Shown: positions 1-6,837, counted from the stretch's first letter. The stretch: 10,665 nt of DNA from Hungatella sp. UBA5982 (GCA_002429965.1 DJBG01000237.1:9240-19904); one strand, 5' to 3'. Notes: generated from the letters alone by a model not told the origin. Translations and numbers: made by a program.

Positions 1-1089
1 TACAAATCTATGGGTACTATTCACCGGTGTAATGACTTGAACCTCTCTTCGCACTAATTCAATGGCATTTTTAGGACAGCTCCGAACACATACACCACAA
101 CCAAGGCATACCTCGTGATCTACTTGAGCTATCGTCTTACCCTCTTTGTTTTTTTGCATTGAAATTGCTAACACCGGACATACCTTTTCACATTTGCCGC
201 ATCCTACACATTCTATCGAAATCTTAGGTATATAATTTGTGGTGGCCACTGGCTGCATTGGGCTGAATTTTCTAGCTGCCTGCAAGGCTTCACAACAACA
301 ACCGCAACAATTGCAAATAAATGCTGGTGCTTCACGAACATTTTCTCCGATTTGCACCAGATTAGCTGCATAAGAACGTTCTAATATATCCATTGCCTCT
401 TTCTTATCAATTAATCTCGCATGCTGCCCATTTTCTGCAAGAGAACGGGCAACATTTCCAAAAGTGAGGCAGACATCCAACGGGGCATTTATTTCACATG
501 GGTGGCCTGCATGCAACATTTTATGCCTGCAATAACAGGTTCCAAGGCCTATATGAGTTGAATCTTCAATAATATGGCTGGCTCTTTCATAATCCAAAAT
601 ATGAATTGTGTTTTCATTTGTCAGAACCGGCTCCTGTACATAGACTCGTCCAAGATACGTCTCTGTTGCGAAAAATAAATCCTTAACGAAATCTTCTTCT
701 ACATTCATGTATTGATAATACAATTCACTTAAATATTTCTGATCAATATCGCCTCTTGTCCGCATCAATGCGAATTCAATAAACCCTGCCATTGGCGGCG
801 GCATTACAAATTGACGTACCCCATTATAAAATGAATCCACAAGTAACGCTTTCTCGCAAAGATGCTCTAAAAAAGCTTCTGCTTTTCCTTCGCTGGTATT
901 CCAGATTTTTGCTGCTTTTTTCGCAGTAAATGGTCGAACAGGCAATCGCGCGACCCATTTGGCTTCTTTTTCTGTATATAGAACTTGCAAAATTTTATAC
1001 AGGCTCTCCGTTGGCGGAGCCCCTTGCGTAAACCAGTTGATTCTTTCTTCTAAATTCTTATAGGCATCTTTGCTTGTAATATGTCCCAT
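1..1089 (-). CDS. Cysteine-rich 4Fe-4S dicluster protein, partial at the C-terminus
   Basis: The reading frame is open for 363 codons from an ATG at 1089 and leaves the window at position 1 without a stop, so the C-terminus is missing. An AGGAAGG ribosome binding site lies 7 nt upstream. Two classical CxxCxxCxxxCP ferredoxin motifs bind two 4Fe-4S clusters: C294/C297/C300/C304 and C328/C331/C334/C338. Upstream are two more cysteine groups, CYCRH at 185-189 with a further Cys at 198, and the dense CNCCGCCC at 259-266, which could hold another metal centre. Residues about 50-85 look like a small helical, winged-helix-like segment. There is no signal peptide or membrane segment, so the protein is probably cytoplasmic. 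Proteins of this layout occur in anaerobes as presumed electron carriers; the redox partner is not visible here. The function beyond electron transfer is unassigned. Confidence 0.88.
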   Translation of the reverse strand, partial: MGHITSKDAYKNLEERINWFTQGAPPTESLYKILQVLYTEKEAKWVARLPVRPFTAKKAAKIWNTSEGKAEAFLEHLCEKALLVDSFYNGVRQFVMPPPMAGFIEFALMRTRGDIDQKYLSELYYQYMNVEEDFVKDLFFATETYLGRVYVQEPVLTNENTIHILDYERASHIIEDSTHIGLGTCYCRHKMLHAGHPCEINAPLDVCLTFGNVARSLAENGQHARLIDKKEAMDILERSYAANLVQIGENVREAPAFICNCCGCCCEALQAARKFSPMQPVATTNYIPKISIECVGCGKCEKVCPVLAISMQKNKEGKTIAQVDHEVCLGCGVCVRSCPKNAIELVRREVQVITPVNSTHRFV

Positions 1090-1170
1090 GGATTCACCTT
1101 CCTAATATAAAGTATGGATAGACTTATAACTATTTTATCCAATTGCTTAAGAATGTTTTGCTTTTCCATC

Positions 1171-1199
1171 ATTATACCCGTTAATATCTGATTCACATC
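1171..1199 (-). promoter_or_regulatory. Possible promoter of the 4Fe-4S gene
   Basis: A perfect TATAAT hexamer lies on the minus strand at 1171-1176, about 80 nt upstream of the ATG at 1089. The -35 position at a 17-bp spacing (GATGTG, 1194-1199) is poor, so the call rests mainly on the -10. Confidence 0.3.
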
Positions 1200-1264
1200 C
1201 TGCCCCTTTGATTTAGCGGTCTTACCCTCTTAATAGGCACATGGTCAAAAAGCATAATATTTTT

Positions 1265-1774
1265 TCAATCCTCTTTAATCATTGCATACATTTTCATATC
1301 AAGAATAACTTCATTTTTTATTGCATTCTTTCTCAAGATACCTTCACACTGGAATCCTGCCTTTTCAAGTATACGGCAAGATGCCGTATTACAAGCAAAT
1401 GGCTCTGCAAAAATCCTCAAAATATCCGTGTTTTCAAAAATATACCTGCAAGTCTGTTTCACTGCACTTGTTCCAATTCCTTTTCCCCAATATGATTCTG
1501 CTATATAATAACCCATTTCAGCAGTTCTGAAATGAATGTTGTTACAGCGGAACACTCCAATGCTTCCGATCGCTTTATCATCTACCGTAATTGCAAAAGT
1601 ATATGTCACATCCTTGTCCGCCGACAACATAGAGGTAATGTATTCTTTTGCATCTTCAACGGTATAGGGATAAGGTATCCCCTCTCTTAGATTATCCTGG
1701 ACTTTTTTATTATTTATGGCTAATGCTAAATTTTCAGCATCCTTTATCTACCATTCCCGTATTTTACATTCCAT
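1265..1774 (-). pseudogene. GNAT acetyltransferase (RimJ/RimL-like) interrupted by an amber codon at position 9
   Basis: Read from the ATG at 1774, which has a GGGAGG ribosome binding site, the frame gives a standard 169-residue GNAT protein. The one exception is codon 9, a TAG at 1748-1750. Residues before it (MECKIREW) and after it (IKDAENLALAINNKKVQDN) read as one continuous N-terminus of the family, so the stop interrupts a once-intact gene. The acetyl-CoA loop YWGKGIG is at about 95-101 and the NTASCRILEKAGF segment at about 129-141. The next in-frame ATG is at 1630 (codon 49) and would drop the first strand and helices, so a protein from there is unlikely to be functional. A single AAG-to-TAG change would explain the stop (inference). 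The substrate is unknown; RimJ/RimL relatives acetylate ribosomal protein N-termini or small amines. Confidence 0.82.
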
Positions 1775-1873
1775 TTAAATACCTCCCACTCCGCCCCAAC
1801 CTATGGGGTAACGGCGTTGTATCAATTCGATTGCAAGTTGATACATCTTTTCCCCAATCTTTTTATTGTCCAT
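1775..1873 (-). pseudogene. 32-codon scrap resembling the N-terminus of a cytidine-deaminase-like protein
   Basis: An ATG at 1873 follows a good AGGGAGG site and opens a 32-codon frame ending in TAA. That stop is directly followed, in the same frame, by the ATG of the GNAT pseudogene (TAAATG). The segment QRRYPIGWGGVGGI resembles, from memory, the start of clostridial cytidine-deaminase-like proteins, which have RYPxGWGGAAA near residue 25. The catalytic HAE/CAE and PCxxC motifs are absent. If the match is right, all but the first strand of the enzyme is gone. Alternatively it is a short leader ORF coupling translation into the acetyltransferase. I prefer the remnant reading, without certainty. 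Confidence 0.4.
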
Positions 1874-1929
1874 CGTGTCGTCCTCCCTGTTTTATATAAC
1901 ACTGCGCTTATAGGGAAAGCTATGCCCCG

Positions 1930-3597
1930 TTACCGGCTGCCTCCACCGCCTCCGCCGGAGAAACCTCCACCGCCGGCCGAACCTGCGGCGCCGCCGATCC
2001 CGTCCGTATTTTGAGTTGGCGTCGCAGCGCTCGAAATGTGATTCGTCATGGTCACAAGGTATATCATGTTATAGGCATTGCAGCCGTACATGCCTGCGAA
2101 GGTATCAAAATATGCAGGGTCGAGGGCTTTCATGCTTTCAAGGACCTGCTCTCCAATGTCAAACAAGGCAGCGAACACAAGATAATCCCCCCAAAGCTCA
2201 CCCGGGGCCGACCTCTCTTCACTTTGCCTGCGCATTTCCATCAGGTATTTCCGGAACCCCAGCAGCTTGACAGCCTGCTCAAAACCCGATACAGTAAACC
2301 GGACAGTGCCCTTGATGTCCGTTGCCGCCGCACCTGAGCGGATTAATGCTTTTTCGCCTTCACTTTTCACTTCTGCCGCCCATGCAGTGAGCTTATTATA
2401 AAGCGCTTCCGCCCGTTTTCCGATGTCAGAGGTCCAAAGAATGCCGTCACGGTCGGTGTCGTCGATTAAGATGTCGTACAGCGACCGCTCCACCCCTGGG
2501 TCCGGTGTTTTATCCACGCTAAACACGATGGCTTCTTCGTGAGACCTTTTTATAGTTCCCTCGCTTTCCCGCTCTTCTATGCGGATATAACCCGCCTCCT
2601 GCCAGCGGATAAGATACGCACCCATAAGCTTTTCACAGGAAATGCCCTTGCGAAACAGCAGCATGGCGGAATATACAGCAGGAATGCTGCCGTCAAAAGG
2701 AACCGACCAGTTCGTGTCTATTTGTTTCTTTCCGGGAAGCCGCATGGCTGTGCCGTCTTCCAGCTTGTATCGTGAAGAAAAGAAAACAACTAGAATGACA
2801 GTCACGATAATAACCACTGCTAAAACAGCAAGGACGATATACAAAGCCGTATCAGAGTTTTTATTTTCCGCAGATTCCTGCAACTTTTCAAAAGACATGT
2901 CGGCTGTGGAGGCCAGTGGGAACAAGCTTCTGTCAAAGCGGCAGAGCACATTTACATAGTCTCCGCCTCCCAAAGCTTCAGAAGAAAAAACATTAAGGCT
3001 GTCGTCGCTCCCGATCTCGACTTCCCCTGTAAAGCCATATGCCCAGATGCGGGCGTTGTTTGCCGTCAGACGTGTATCCGCCATCCGGATTTTAATATAA
3101 GCTGATTCCGGGGCGCTTGAAAGCTCCGATATAAACTGATGATAGAATCCTGCGTAGTCGCCATAATCTTTTACCAATCCCTCTACGGTATATTGGATGG
3201 TATATTGATGGTCACCATAGCCGCCGATGCCCCAGCAGAGTTCATATCCATCGGAGGTTTTAAGGATGCCGCAGGTGCCGGACTTTTCCTCTTTGGAGAG
3301 TTTTGTGTTCCAGTCATCTAGCGTTTTGTATTGCGTTCCCGACTCGTCCCATACAGCAAGGGAATGGACGCCCATCCCATCCATGTTATTCAGAGCCTTG
3401 TAATATTCTGTGCCGCCGGATACACCGCGCACATCCCAGATCTCCGTTATGACCGCAGAGCCATCACTCTGGAGAATGACATCCAGATTAATGGACGGTA
3501 TGGCCTCCTCTTTCGCAAATACCGGAGCTGCGCCCAGGATGAACAGTACTGTCAACAGTACGAAAAAAGTAAGCAGTATTTTTCGTTTTGATTTCAT
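1930..3597 (-). CDS. DUF2207 family membrane protein with glycine-rich tail
   Basis: The protein has 555 residues from the ATG at 3597, which has AGGAG 7 nt upstream. The frame stays open for 17 more codons, but those lack a ribosome site and would mask the signal peptide. Residues 1-28 form a signal peptide (KSKRK, hydrophobic core, cleavage probably after VFA). Residues 30-245 are the extracellular beta-rich DUF2207 domain, 252-274 one strong membrane span, and 280-525 a cytoplasmic part. The tail is GGGGFSGGGGGGSR, a hallmark of this family. Relatives usually carry a pair of membrane helices before the FRKYL-type segment (here about 447-451); here that stretch (about 410-440) is short and polar. 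The molecular function of the family is unknown. By eye, base composition is clearly GC-richer than the flanking genes, which suggests a separate origin. It has its own start region and no tight coupling to neighbours. Confidence 0.88.
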   Translation of the reverse strand: MKSKRKILLTFFVLLTVLFILGAAPVFAKEEAIPSINLDVILQSDGSAVITEIWDVRGVSGGTEYYKALNNMDGMGVHSLAVWDESGTQYKTLDDWNTKLSKEEKSGTCGILKTSDGYELCWGIGGYGDHQYTIQYTVEGLVKDYGDYAGFYHQFISELSSAPESAYIKIRMADTRLTANNARIWAYGFTGEVEIGSDDSLNVFSSEALGGGDYVNVLCRFDRSLFPLASTADMSFEKLQESAENKNSDTALYIVLAVLAVVIIVTVILVVFFSSRYKLEDGTAMRLPGKKQIDTNWSVPFDGSIPAVYSAMLLFRKGISCEKLMGAYLIRWQEAGYIRIEERESEGTIKRSHEEAIVFSVDKTPDPGVERSLYDILIDDTDRDGILWTSDIGKRAEALYNKLTAWAAEVKSEGEKALIRSGAAATDIKGTVRFTVSGFEQAVKLLGFRKYLMEMRRQSEERSAPGELWGDYLVFAALFDIGEQVLESMKALDPAYFDTFAGMYGCNAYNMIYLVTMTNHISSAATPTQNTDGIGGAAGSAGGGGFSGGGGGGSR

Positions 3598-3641
3598 TAG
3601 CTTTCTCCTATCTTGTATATAGGTATCAATAAGTTGTAGAC

Positions 3642-3911
3642 ATCCCATTATGCAAATAATCGGAATGACGCATTATGCTATTTTGCAAATAGAACTATGC
3701 TTAAGTTAATAACTTTTCGATCCGACTGACGATTTCTTCCTTAGTAATTTCCTTTTTTAGCAAACTCTGTATTTCCCCGCTGCGTTTTCTCATATGTTCG
3801 TCGTTGCACACGTCTTTAGCAGTTTCATATAGTTGTCTGCCTCTACTCGGGAAAGAACGGACCATCCTTTCCACAAAACTCCGATGATGCGCATTTTGCA
3901 CATAATGGGAT
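3642..3911. repeat. Inverted repeat pair flanking a short ORF
   Basis: ATCCCATTATG at 3642-3652 recurs exactly inverted at 3901-3911. The similarity continues inward as CAAA versus TGCAAA, a two-base gap. A third related copy, with CATTATGC and GCAAATA separated by TATTTT, lies at 3671-3691 in the same orientation as the left arm. The right arm overlaps the GTG start of the ORF at 3901. No target duplication or transposase is visible, so this could be a remnant of a small element or repeated regulator sites. Confidence 0.45.
3701..3901 (-). CDS. Short unrecognised ORF (66 aa), possibly a C-terminal fragment
   Basis: I do not recognise this protein. It is 66 residues from a GTG at 3901, very basic at the N-terminal half (HHRS, RSFPSRGRQ) and ending in charged amphipathic helices (LLKKEITKEEIVSRIEKLL). 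No Shine-Dalgarno sequence precedes the GTG. The frame stays open upstream for seven codons to the TAG that ends the HEAT-like gene, and it is in the same phase as that gene. It may therefore be the end of a longer, interrupted gene rather than an independent one. The start codon lies inside the inverted repeat described separately. Evidence for expression is weak. Confidence 0.35.
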   Translation of the reverse strand: MQNAHHRSFVERMVRSFPSRGRQLYETAKDVCNDEHMRKRSGEIQSLLKKEITKEEIVSRIEKLLT

Positions 3912-3922
3912 TCTAAATATAT

Positions 3923-4474
3923 CTACACCTTTGGAAATAATGGTGTACTGTGCTGCTTGTTACATTGCCCCCTTAGTTTGCGAATCCTCGCATTAATAGA
4001 TGCAATATTCTCTTCTTGGACAGTATCTATAATTGACAAAAAATCCGTCTTGAATGAGTCGTTTTGTTTTGCCAACTCATACAGTGATTGAATTGTATTC
4101 ACCCGAACAATTTTACTTTCTTTGGGGTTGATTGCCCACTTTCTCAATATTTTAAATACCATTTATTGTTCTTGCACCGATAAAGAAAGTCTAGATAATA
4201 ATAAAGCCAAGTGCCACTTAAGCTCAATATCAGTCGCCGATGAACCTAATTTTATAATATCAGATTTATGTGGATTTAGATACTCGGAATGAACTAAAGT
4301 GATTTTTTCGATTGCATCTGCCGCCCTCATCACAACCAAACGTTCATTATCATGTAAATGTTGATAAAGAGCGTCAAATTCATTTTGATTCTTTATCTCA
4401 CCGGCTACCAGATTTGCATTTCCGATAGAACGCAAATCACCGCCGCCGAGTTTTTCTTTTAGATTTTCGTTCAA
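3923..4474 (-). pseudogene. HEAT-repeat-like protein split by an in-frame ochre codon
   Basis: Two reading frames, 4474-4163 (103 codons) and 4162-3923 (79 codons), are in the same phase and separated by a single TAA at 4163-4165 followed at once by ATG. Together they form one all-helical protein of about 180 residues with HEAT-like helices, such as VMRAADAIEKITLVHSEYL and LKWHLALLLSRLSLS before the stop and VRVNTIQSLYELAKQN after it. Continuity across the stop (SVQEQ, stop, MVFKIL) argues that a sense codon mutated to TAA. The start is a TTG at 4474 with GGGGGAAAA upstream; no ATG is available. Restart at the ATG after the stop could give a separate C-terminal half. HEAT proteins are protein-binding scaffolds; no catalytic residues are expected. 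The last 15 residues (from GQCNKQ) look unrelated to the repeat. Confidence 0.68.
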
Positions 4475-4494
4475 GGCCGTTTTCCCCCTAAGTG

Positions 4495-4554
4495 CTACGG
4501 ATTTGGAGCAACTTTATATCTCAAAACAGTTTTCAGCTTGTCCCAAATGCTCAT
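4495..4554 (-). CDS. Tiny ORF overlapping the hydrolase stop (19 aa), doubtful
   Basis: An ATG at 4554 overlaps the TGA of the upstream hydrolase gene as ATGA, the usual arrangement for translational coupling. It encodes 19 residues (MSIWDKLKTVLRYKVAPNP) before TAG. It has no good Shine-Dalgarno of its own and no recognisable family. It is either the truncated start of a lost operon gene or chance. Confidence 0.2.
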   Translation of the reverse strand: MSIWDKLKTVLRYKVAPNP

Positions 4555-5144
4555 TTTGTACTTTCGTTCATAAAACAGGCTATTGACTTTTCAGCACGTT
4601 TTGTTTGCTGTAGATTGAAATGCTTAGAGAAAGAATCTACAAACCCATGTTCAGCATCAAATTCGATGATTGACAAATGTTGTTTATCCTGAAGTTGGAG
4701 AACCAATGCATGAACATCAAAAGAATCTTCCTTTGCAAACAGCAAAAGCGTTGGACAGGCAGGGTTTAAGTTTGTGTAGTCTCTTATACGAGAGCCATAG
4801 AAAGATATAATCCCACTGCACAAAGAATTTTCGCAGCATCTCCATGCAATGGTTGCTCCAACACTAAAGCCAATAACAAATACATTATCATATTTTTCTT
4901 TCAACTCATTGATAAAAACATTAATTTCTTTATATACTTCAAACCCGATGTTCTTAACAAAAAAATCATATGCATCTTCGGATTTTTCATATGGAAATGG
5001 AGGATTATCAATTAAATTCGGGCAAAAGACATCATAACCAGCTACCCTATATTTTTGACATTGCTCTTGTATAAATTCATTAATTCCATAAATCTCATGT
5101 AGTACGATAATCGCCTGTATGCCATTTTCAATCTTTTTGTCCAA
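4551..5144 (-). CDS. Dienelactone-hydrolase-like alpha/beta hydrolase
   Basis: The protein has 197 residues from a TTG at 5144, chosen because GAGG lies 8 nt upstream and the family fold begins right after it. A longer TTG start at 5189 lacks a ribosome site. The landmarks of the DLH branch are present: HEIYG at 16-20 (Glu of the active site), nucleophile elbow GFSVGA at 92-97 with S94, acidic residue D140 in KEDSFD, and H166 in EHGF. YGSRIRDY at 116-123 is typical of the small prokaryotic subgroup. Classical dienelactone hydrolase uses Cys as nucleophile; here it is Ser, so the true substrate is probably another ester or lactone. No signal peptide is present, so it is cytoplasmic. It follows the GNAT gene at 5198 by 53 nt on the same strand and is probably cotranscribed with it. 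Confidence 0.83.
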   Translation of the reverse strand: MDKKIENGIQAIIVLHEIYGINEFIQEQCQKYRVAGYDVFCPNLIDNPPFPYEKSEDAYDFFVKNIGFEVYKEINVFINELKEKYDNVFVIGFSVGATIAWRCCENSLCSGIISFYGSRIRDYTNLNPACPTLLLFAKEDSFDVHALVLQLQDKQHLSIIEFDAEHGFVDSFSKHFNLQQTKRAEKSIACFMNESTK

Positions 5145-5197
5145 TGCTTTGACCTCACATAATATAAATAATCGCCCTTCCAATTGCAAATCGGAAT

Positions 5198-5638
5198 CTA
5201 TGTGTCTATTCTGTTTAGCTCTTTTAGCGCCTTATTTTTGTAATTCAAATCCTCTCTTGTGCAGAACCCTTTCTGTTCCCAAAACATATTTCCGATCTCA
5301 TTCCTTTCAAAAACCACAAGTGCAACTTTCTGAATACCTTCGACTTGCAAGGCTTTTAACGCGGCATCAACCAGAGCAGACCCAATTCCTCTGTTCCGAC
5401 TAGCAGTTGAAACTGCCGTATGATAAATATAACCGCGACGGCCATCATGACCGGACAATATAACTCCCACGATTTTGCTGTTCGCTACTGCAGCAAAACA
5501 GGTATCGGGATTTCGTTTTAAATACTTTTCAATCCCTTTCTTCGAATCATCTATATCATTCAGCCCCATTCCGGGAGTTGATATCCATAAATCATATATT
5601 TCCTCGTAATCATTAATGGTCAATTTTCTTATCTCCAT
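5198..5638 (-). CDS. GNAT family N-acetyltransferase
   Basis: A complete 146-residue GNAT protein starts at the ATG at 5638, with a strong AAGGAG site ending 6 nt upstream. The beta4-alpha3 acetyl-CoA loop is RNRGIGSALV at 81-90. The beta5 strand and following helix (VALVVFERNEIGNMFWEQKGF, about 105-125) carry the usual Asn and Phe/Trp. Residues 47-62 (CFAAVANSKIVGVILS) are the beta2-beta3 hairpin, and 66-75 (GRRGYIYHTA) lead into beta4. Its length and the loop fit small single-domain enzymes such as the YpeA-like group; the acceptor substrate cannot be told. It is the first gene of a probable two-gene unit with the downstream hydrolase. All expected core elements are present, unlike the two damaged GNAT copies nearby. 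Confidence 0.88.
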   Translation of the reverse strand: MEIRKLTINDYEEIYDLWISTPGMGLNDIDDSKKGIEKYLKRNPDTCFAAVANSKIVGVILSGHDGRRGYIYHTAVSTASRNRGIGSALVDAALKALQVEGIQKVALVVFERNEIGNMFWEQKGFCTREDLNYKNKALKELNRIDT

Positions 5639-5673
5639 ATACTTCTCCTTAACAGATTGTCTTTTTATCTATT

Positions 5674-5690
5674 CTCGCAAAACTCGCAAA
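5674..5690. repeat. Two tandem CTCGCAAA octamers upstream of the GNAT gene
   Basis: CTCGCAAA occurs at 5674-5681 and again at 5683-5690, a 9-bp period, about 36-52 nt upstream of the ATG at 5638. The position would suit a regulator half-site pair, but no palindrome or clear promoter accompanies it. The rest of 5639-5782 shows nothing I can support. Confidence 0.25.
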
Positions 5691-5782
5691 CATTTACATT
5701 TCTCTATAGAATAATCTTTGTTGCTTGCTGACTGCTTTACAGATTGGAATTAGTCAGTTTCCAGTTATGCTGATACTGCGAA

Positions 5783-5963
5783 TCATTGTATATTGATAGT
5801 CCCGGCTTTGCCTGCTAAAGCTCCGGGAGTTAATTCGAGAACCATACACTATTCGGCATTTTTATTTTTATAAGCGACGTGAAAAATTATAAATTCATAA
5901 GTTGGTTTAAACCCAAATTTATGATAGAAATTTGGTTCTACACAAAGTAGAAACTTAATAAAC
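5783..5963 (-). pseudogene. C-terminal remnant of a GNAT acetyltransferase, with an internal amber
   Basis: The 325-bp gap between the MBL-fold gene and the next GNAT gene is not empty. Reading the minus strand from about 5944 gives VEPNFYHKFGFKPTYEF, the typical YxxFGF end of the GNAT fold. The same frame then runs through a TAG at 5849-5851 into MVLELTPGALAGKAGTINIQ and a TGA at 5783. The pattern LELxPGALxGxxGT is what closes many GNAT proteins of the COG3153 type, so both parts belong to one protein with a nonsense codon between them. The N-terminal two thirds, including the acetyl-CoA loop, are missing. The remnant begins immediately after the stop of the MBL gene, so a deletion joined the two. 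Confidence 0.72.
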
Positions 5964-6650
5964 CTATATTGATTTTAAGTAATATAATAAATCCGTTTTC
6001 GTCAGAGGTTCTGTGTGGCTCAAAATACAGAATTTACAATCTGTTTTCTCGATTAAATTTATCAATGCCCGTAATTTTTCTTTGTCCATAAATCCATCAT
6101 TAAAGAAATCTTCACTGGTTGCATCTCCGAGAAACAGAATTTTTTCTTCTGGGATATAGATCAGTACAGTATCATCGGAGTGAGGAGATTCCGCATGAAA
6201 TATTTTTGCTGTCATTCTACCAAGATTAAGACTAAGGCTCTCCTGAAATCGAATATCCGCCTGAACGATAACTACTTTTTTATTATTTTTATACTCCTTT
6301 CCGAAACATTTATCGTCATTCTTTAAAAAATCCAAGTATGCTTTATCAAAAATCTTTGTCTTCTCTTTACCCAAAAATTCGTTGGTTTTATTATGTGCGA
6401 TTGACAAACCGCTGATGCGATGCATTCCAAATGTATGGTCCCAATGCCAATGTGTTATCACTGTAAAGTCGGGCTTTTTAAGCTTTTGAGCTTCTAAGGC
6501 TTTATAGAATTCATCCACATGATCTGCAGAGTTTCCGGCATCAATTGCAAGAGAAAATTTATCCCCTTTAATATAAGCCAGCATGGGGCGATCCGTTTCC
6601 GGTTGATGTGGATAATAAAACACTCTATCATTAATTTTCCTCAACTCCAT
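5964..6650 (-). CDS. MBL-fold metallo-hydrolase
   Basis: A 228-residue protein of the metallo-beta-lactamase superfamily. The signature THWHWDHTFG is at 66-75, giving H67, H69, D71 and H72. The second-site ligands are H157 (SPHSDD), D176 (FLGDAT) and H212 (ILSHTEP). All residues for a dinuclear metal centre are therefore present. The ATG at 6650 has an AAGGTGG site upstream. No signal peptide is seen, so it is not a classical secreted beta-lactamase. Many close-looking proteins are glyoxalase-II-like or phosphodiesterase-like hydrolases, and the substrate is open. It lies downstream of merR on the same strand, with 187 bp of decayed coding sequence between, and overlaps by 10 nt the end of a short ORF reading into it. 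Confidence 0.86.
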   Translation of the reverse strand: MELRKINDRVFYYPHQPETDRPMLAYIKGDKFSLAIDAGNSADHVDEFYKALEAQKLKKPDFTVITHWHWDHTFGMHRISGLSIAHNKTNEFLGKEKTKIFDKAYLDFLKNDDKCFGKEYKNNKKVVIVQADIRFQESLSLNLGRMTAKIFHAESPHSDDTVLIYIPEEKILFLGDATSEDFFNDGFMDKEKLRALINLIEKTDCKFCILSHTEPLTKTDLLYYLKSI

Positions 6651-6837
6651 TTGCTATCCCACCTTTCTGGTAATAAATCTCTTAATACCGCATCTATCAT
6701 TTCGGGTAACACTATTTGTGTTTCGATGTTTCTGTCATCTATTTGGCAATAAACTCTCTGCATCTTCCGCATATGTCTTCATTAACAACTCCCTCATCTA
6801 TCCCCGGGATCAACACACGATCATCACATAAATAGGA
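6641..6837 (-). pseudogene. Decayed coding sequence between merR and the MBL gene
   Basis: Two adjacent frames look protein-like. The first runs in phase from just after the merR TGA for 32 codons to a TAG at 6739-6741 and contains DDRVLIPGIDEGVVNEDICG followed by RC, a CxxC pair. The second runs from an ATG at 6772 to a TGA at 6641 (43 codons), includes IETQIVLPEMIDAVLRDLL, and overlaps the MBL start. A single frameshift near 6745 would join them into one peptide of about 65 residues. I do not recognise the family. It could be a broken small gene, or the second part could be a genuine 43-residue leader coupled to the MBL gene. No good ribosome site precedes either. Confidence 0.4.

Noticed and set aside
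1090..1264. Open minus-strand frame (KGQDVNQILTGIMMEKQN) upstream of the 4Fe-4S gene
   Set aside because: It lacks a ribosome site, contains the TATAAT of the likely promoter and overlaps the 4Fe-4S start; it could be a remnant but the support is too weak.
2011..2337. Plus-strand open frames inside the DUF2207 gene, and similar ones elsewhere
   Set aside because: They are antisense shadows of a well-supported gene, without ribosome sites or motifs.
5801..5827. Hairpin CCCGG...CCGGG with CTTT/AAAG, possible terminator or recombination site
   Set aside because: There is no T-run on either strand, and the sequence is explained by the GNAT remnant reading frame (PGALAGKAG).
5904..5937. GGTTTAAACC palindrome and AACCCAAATTT/AAATTTGGTT hairpin
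   Set aside because: It lies inside the GNAT remnant coding sequence and has no U-tract; it is probably codon-driven symmetry.
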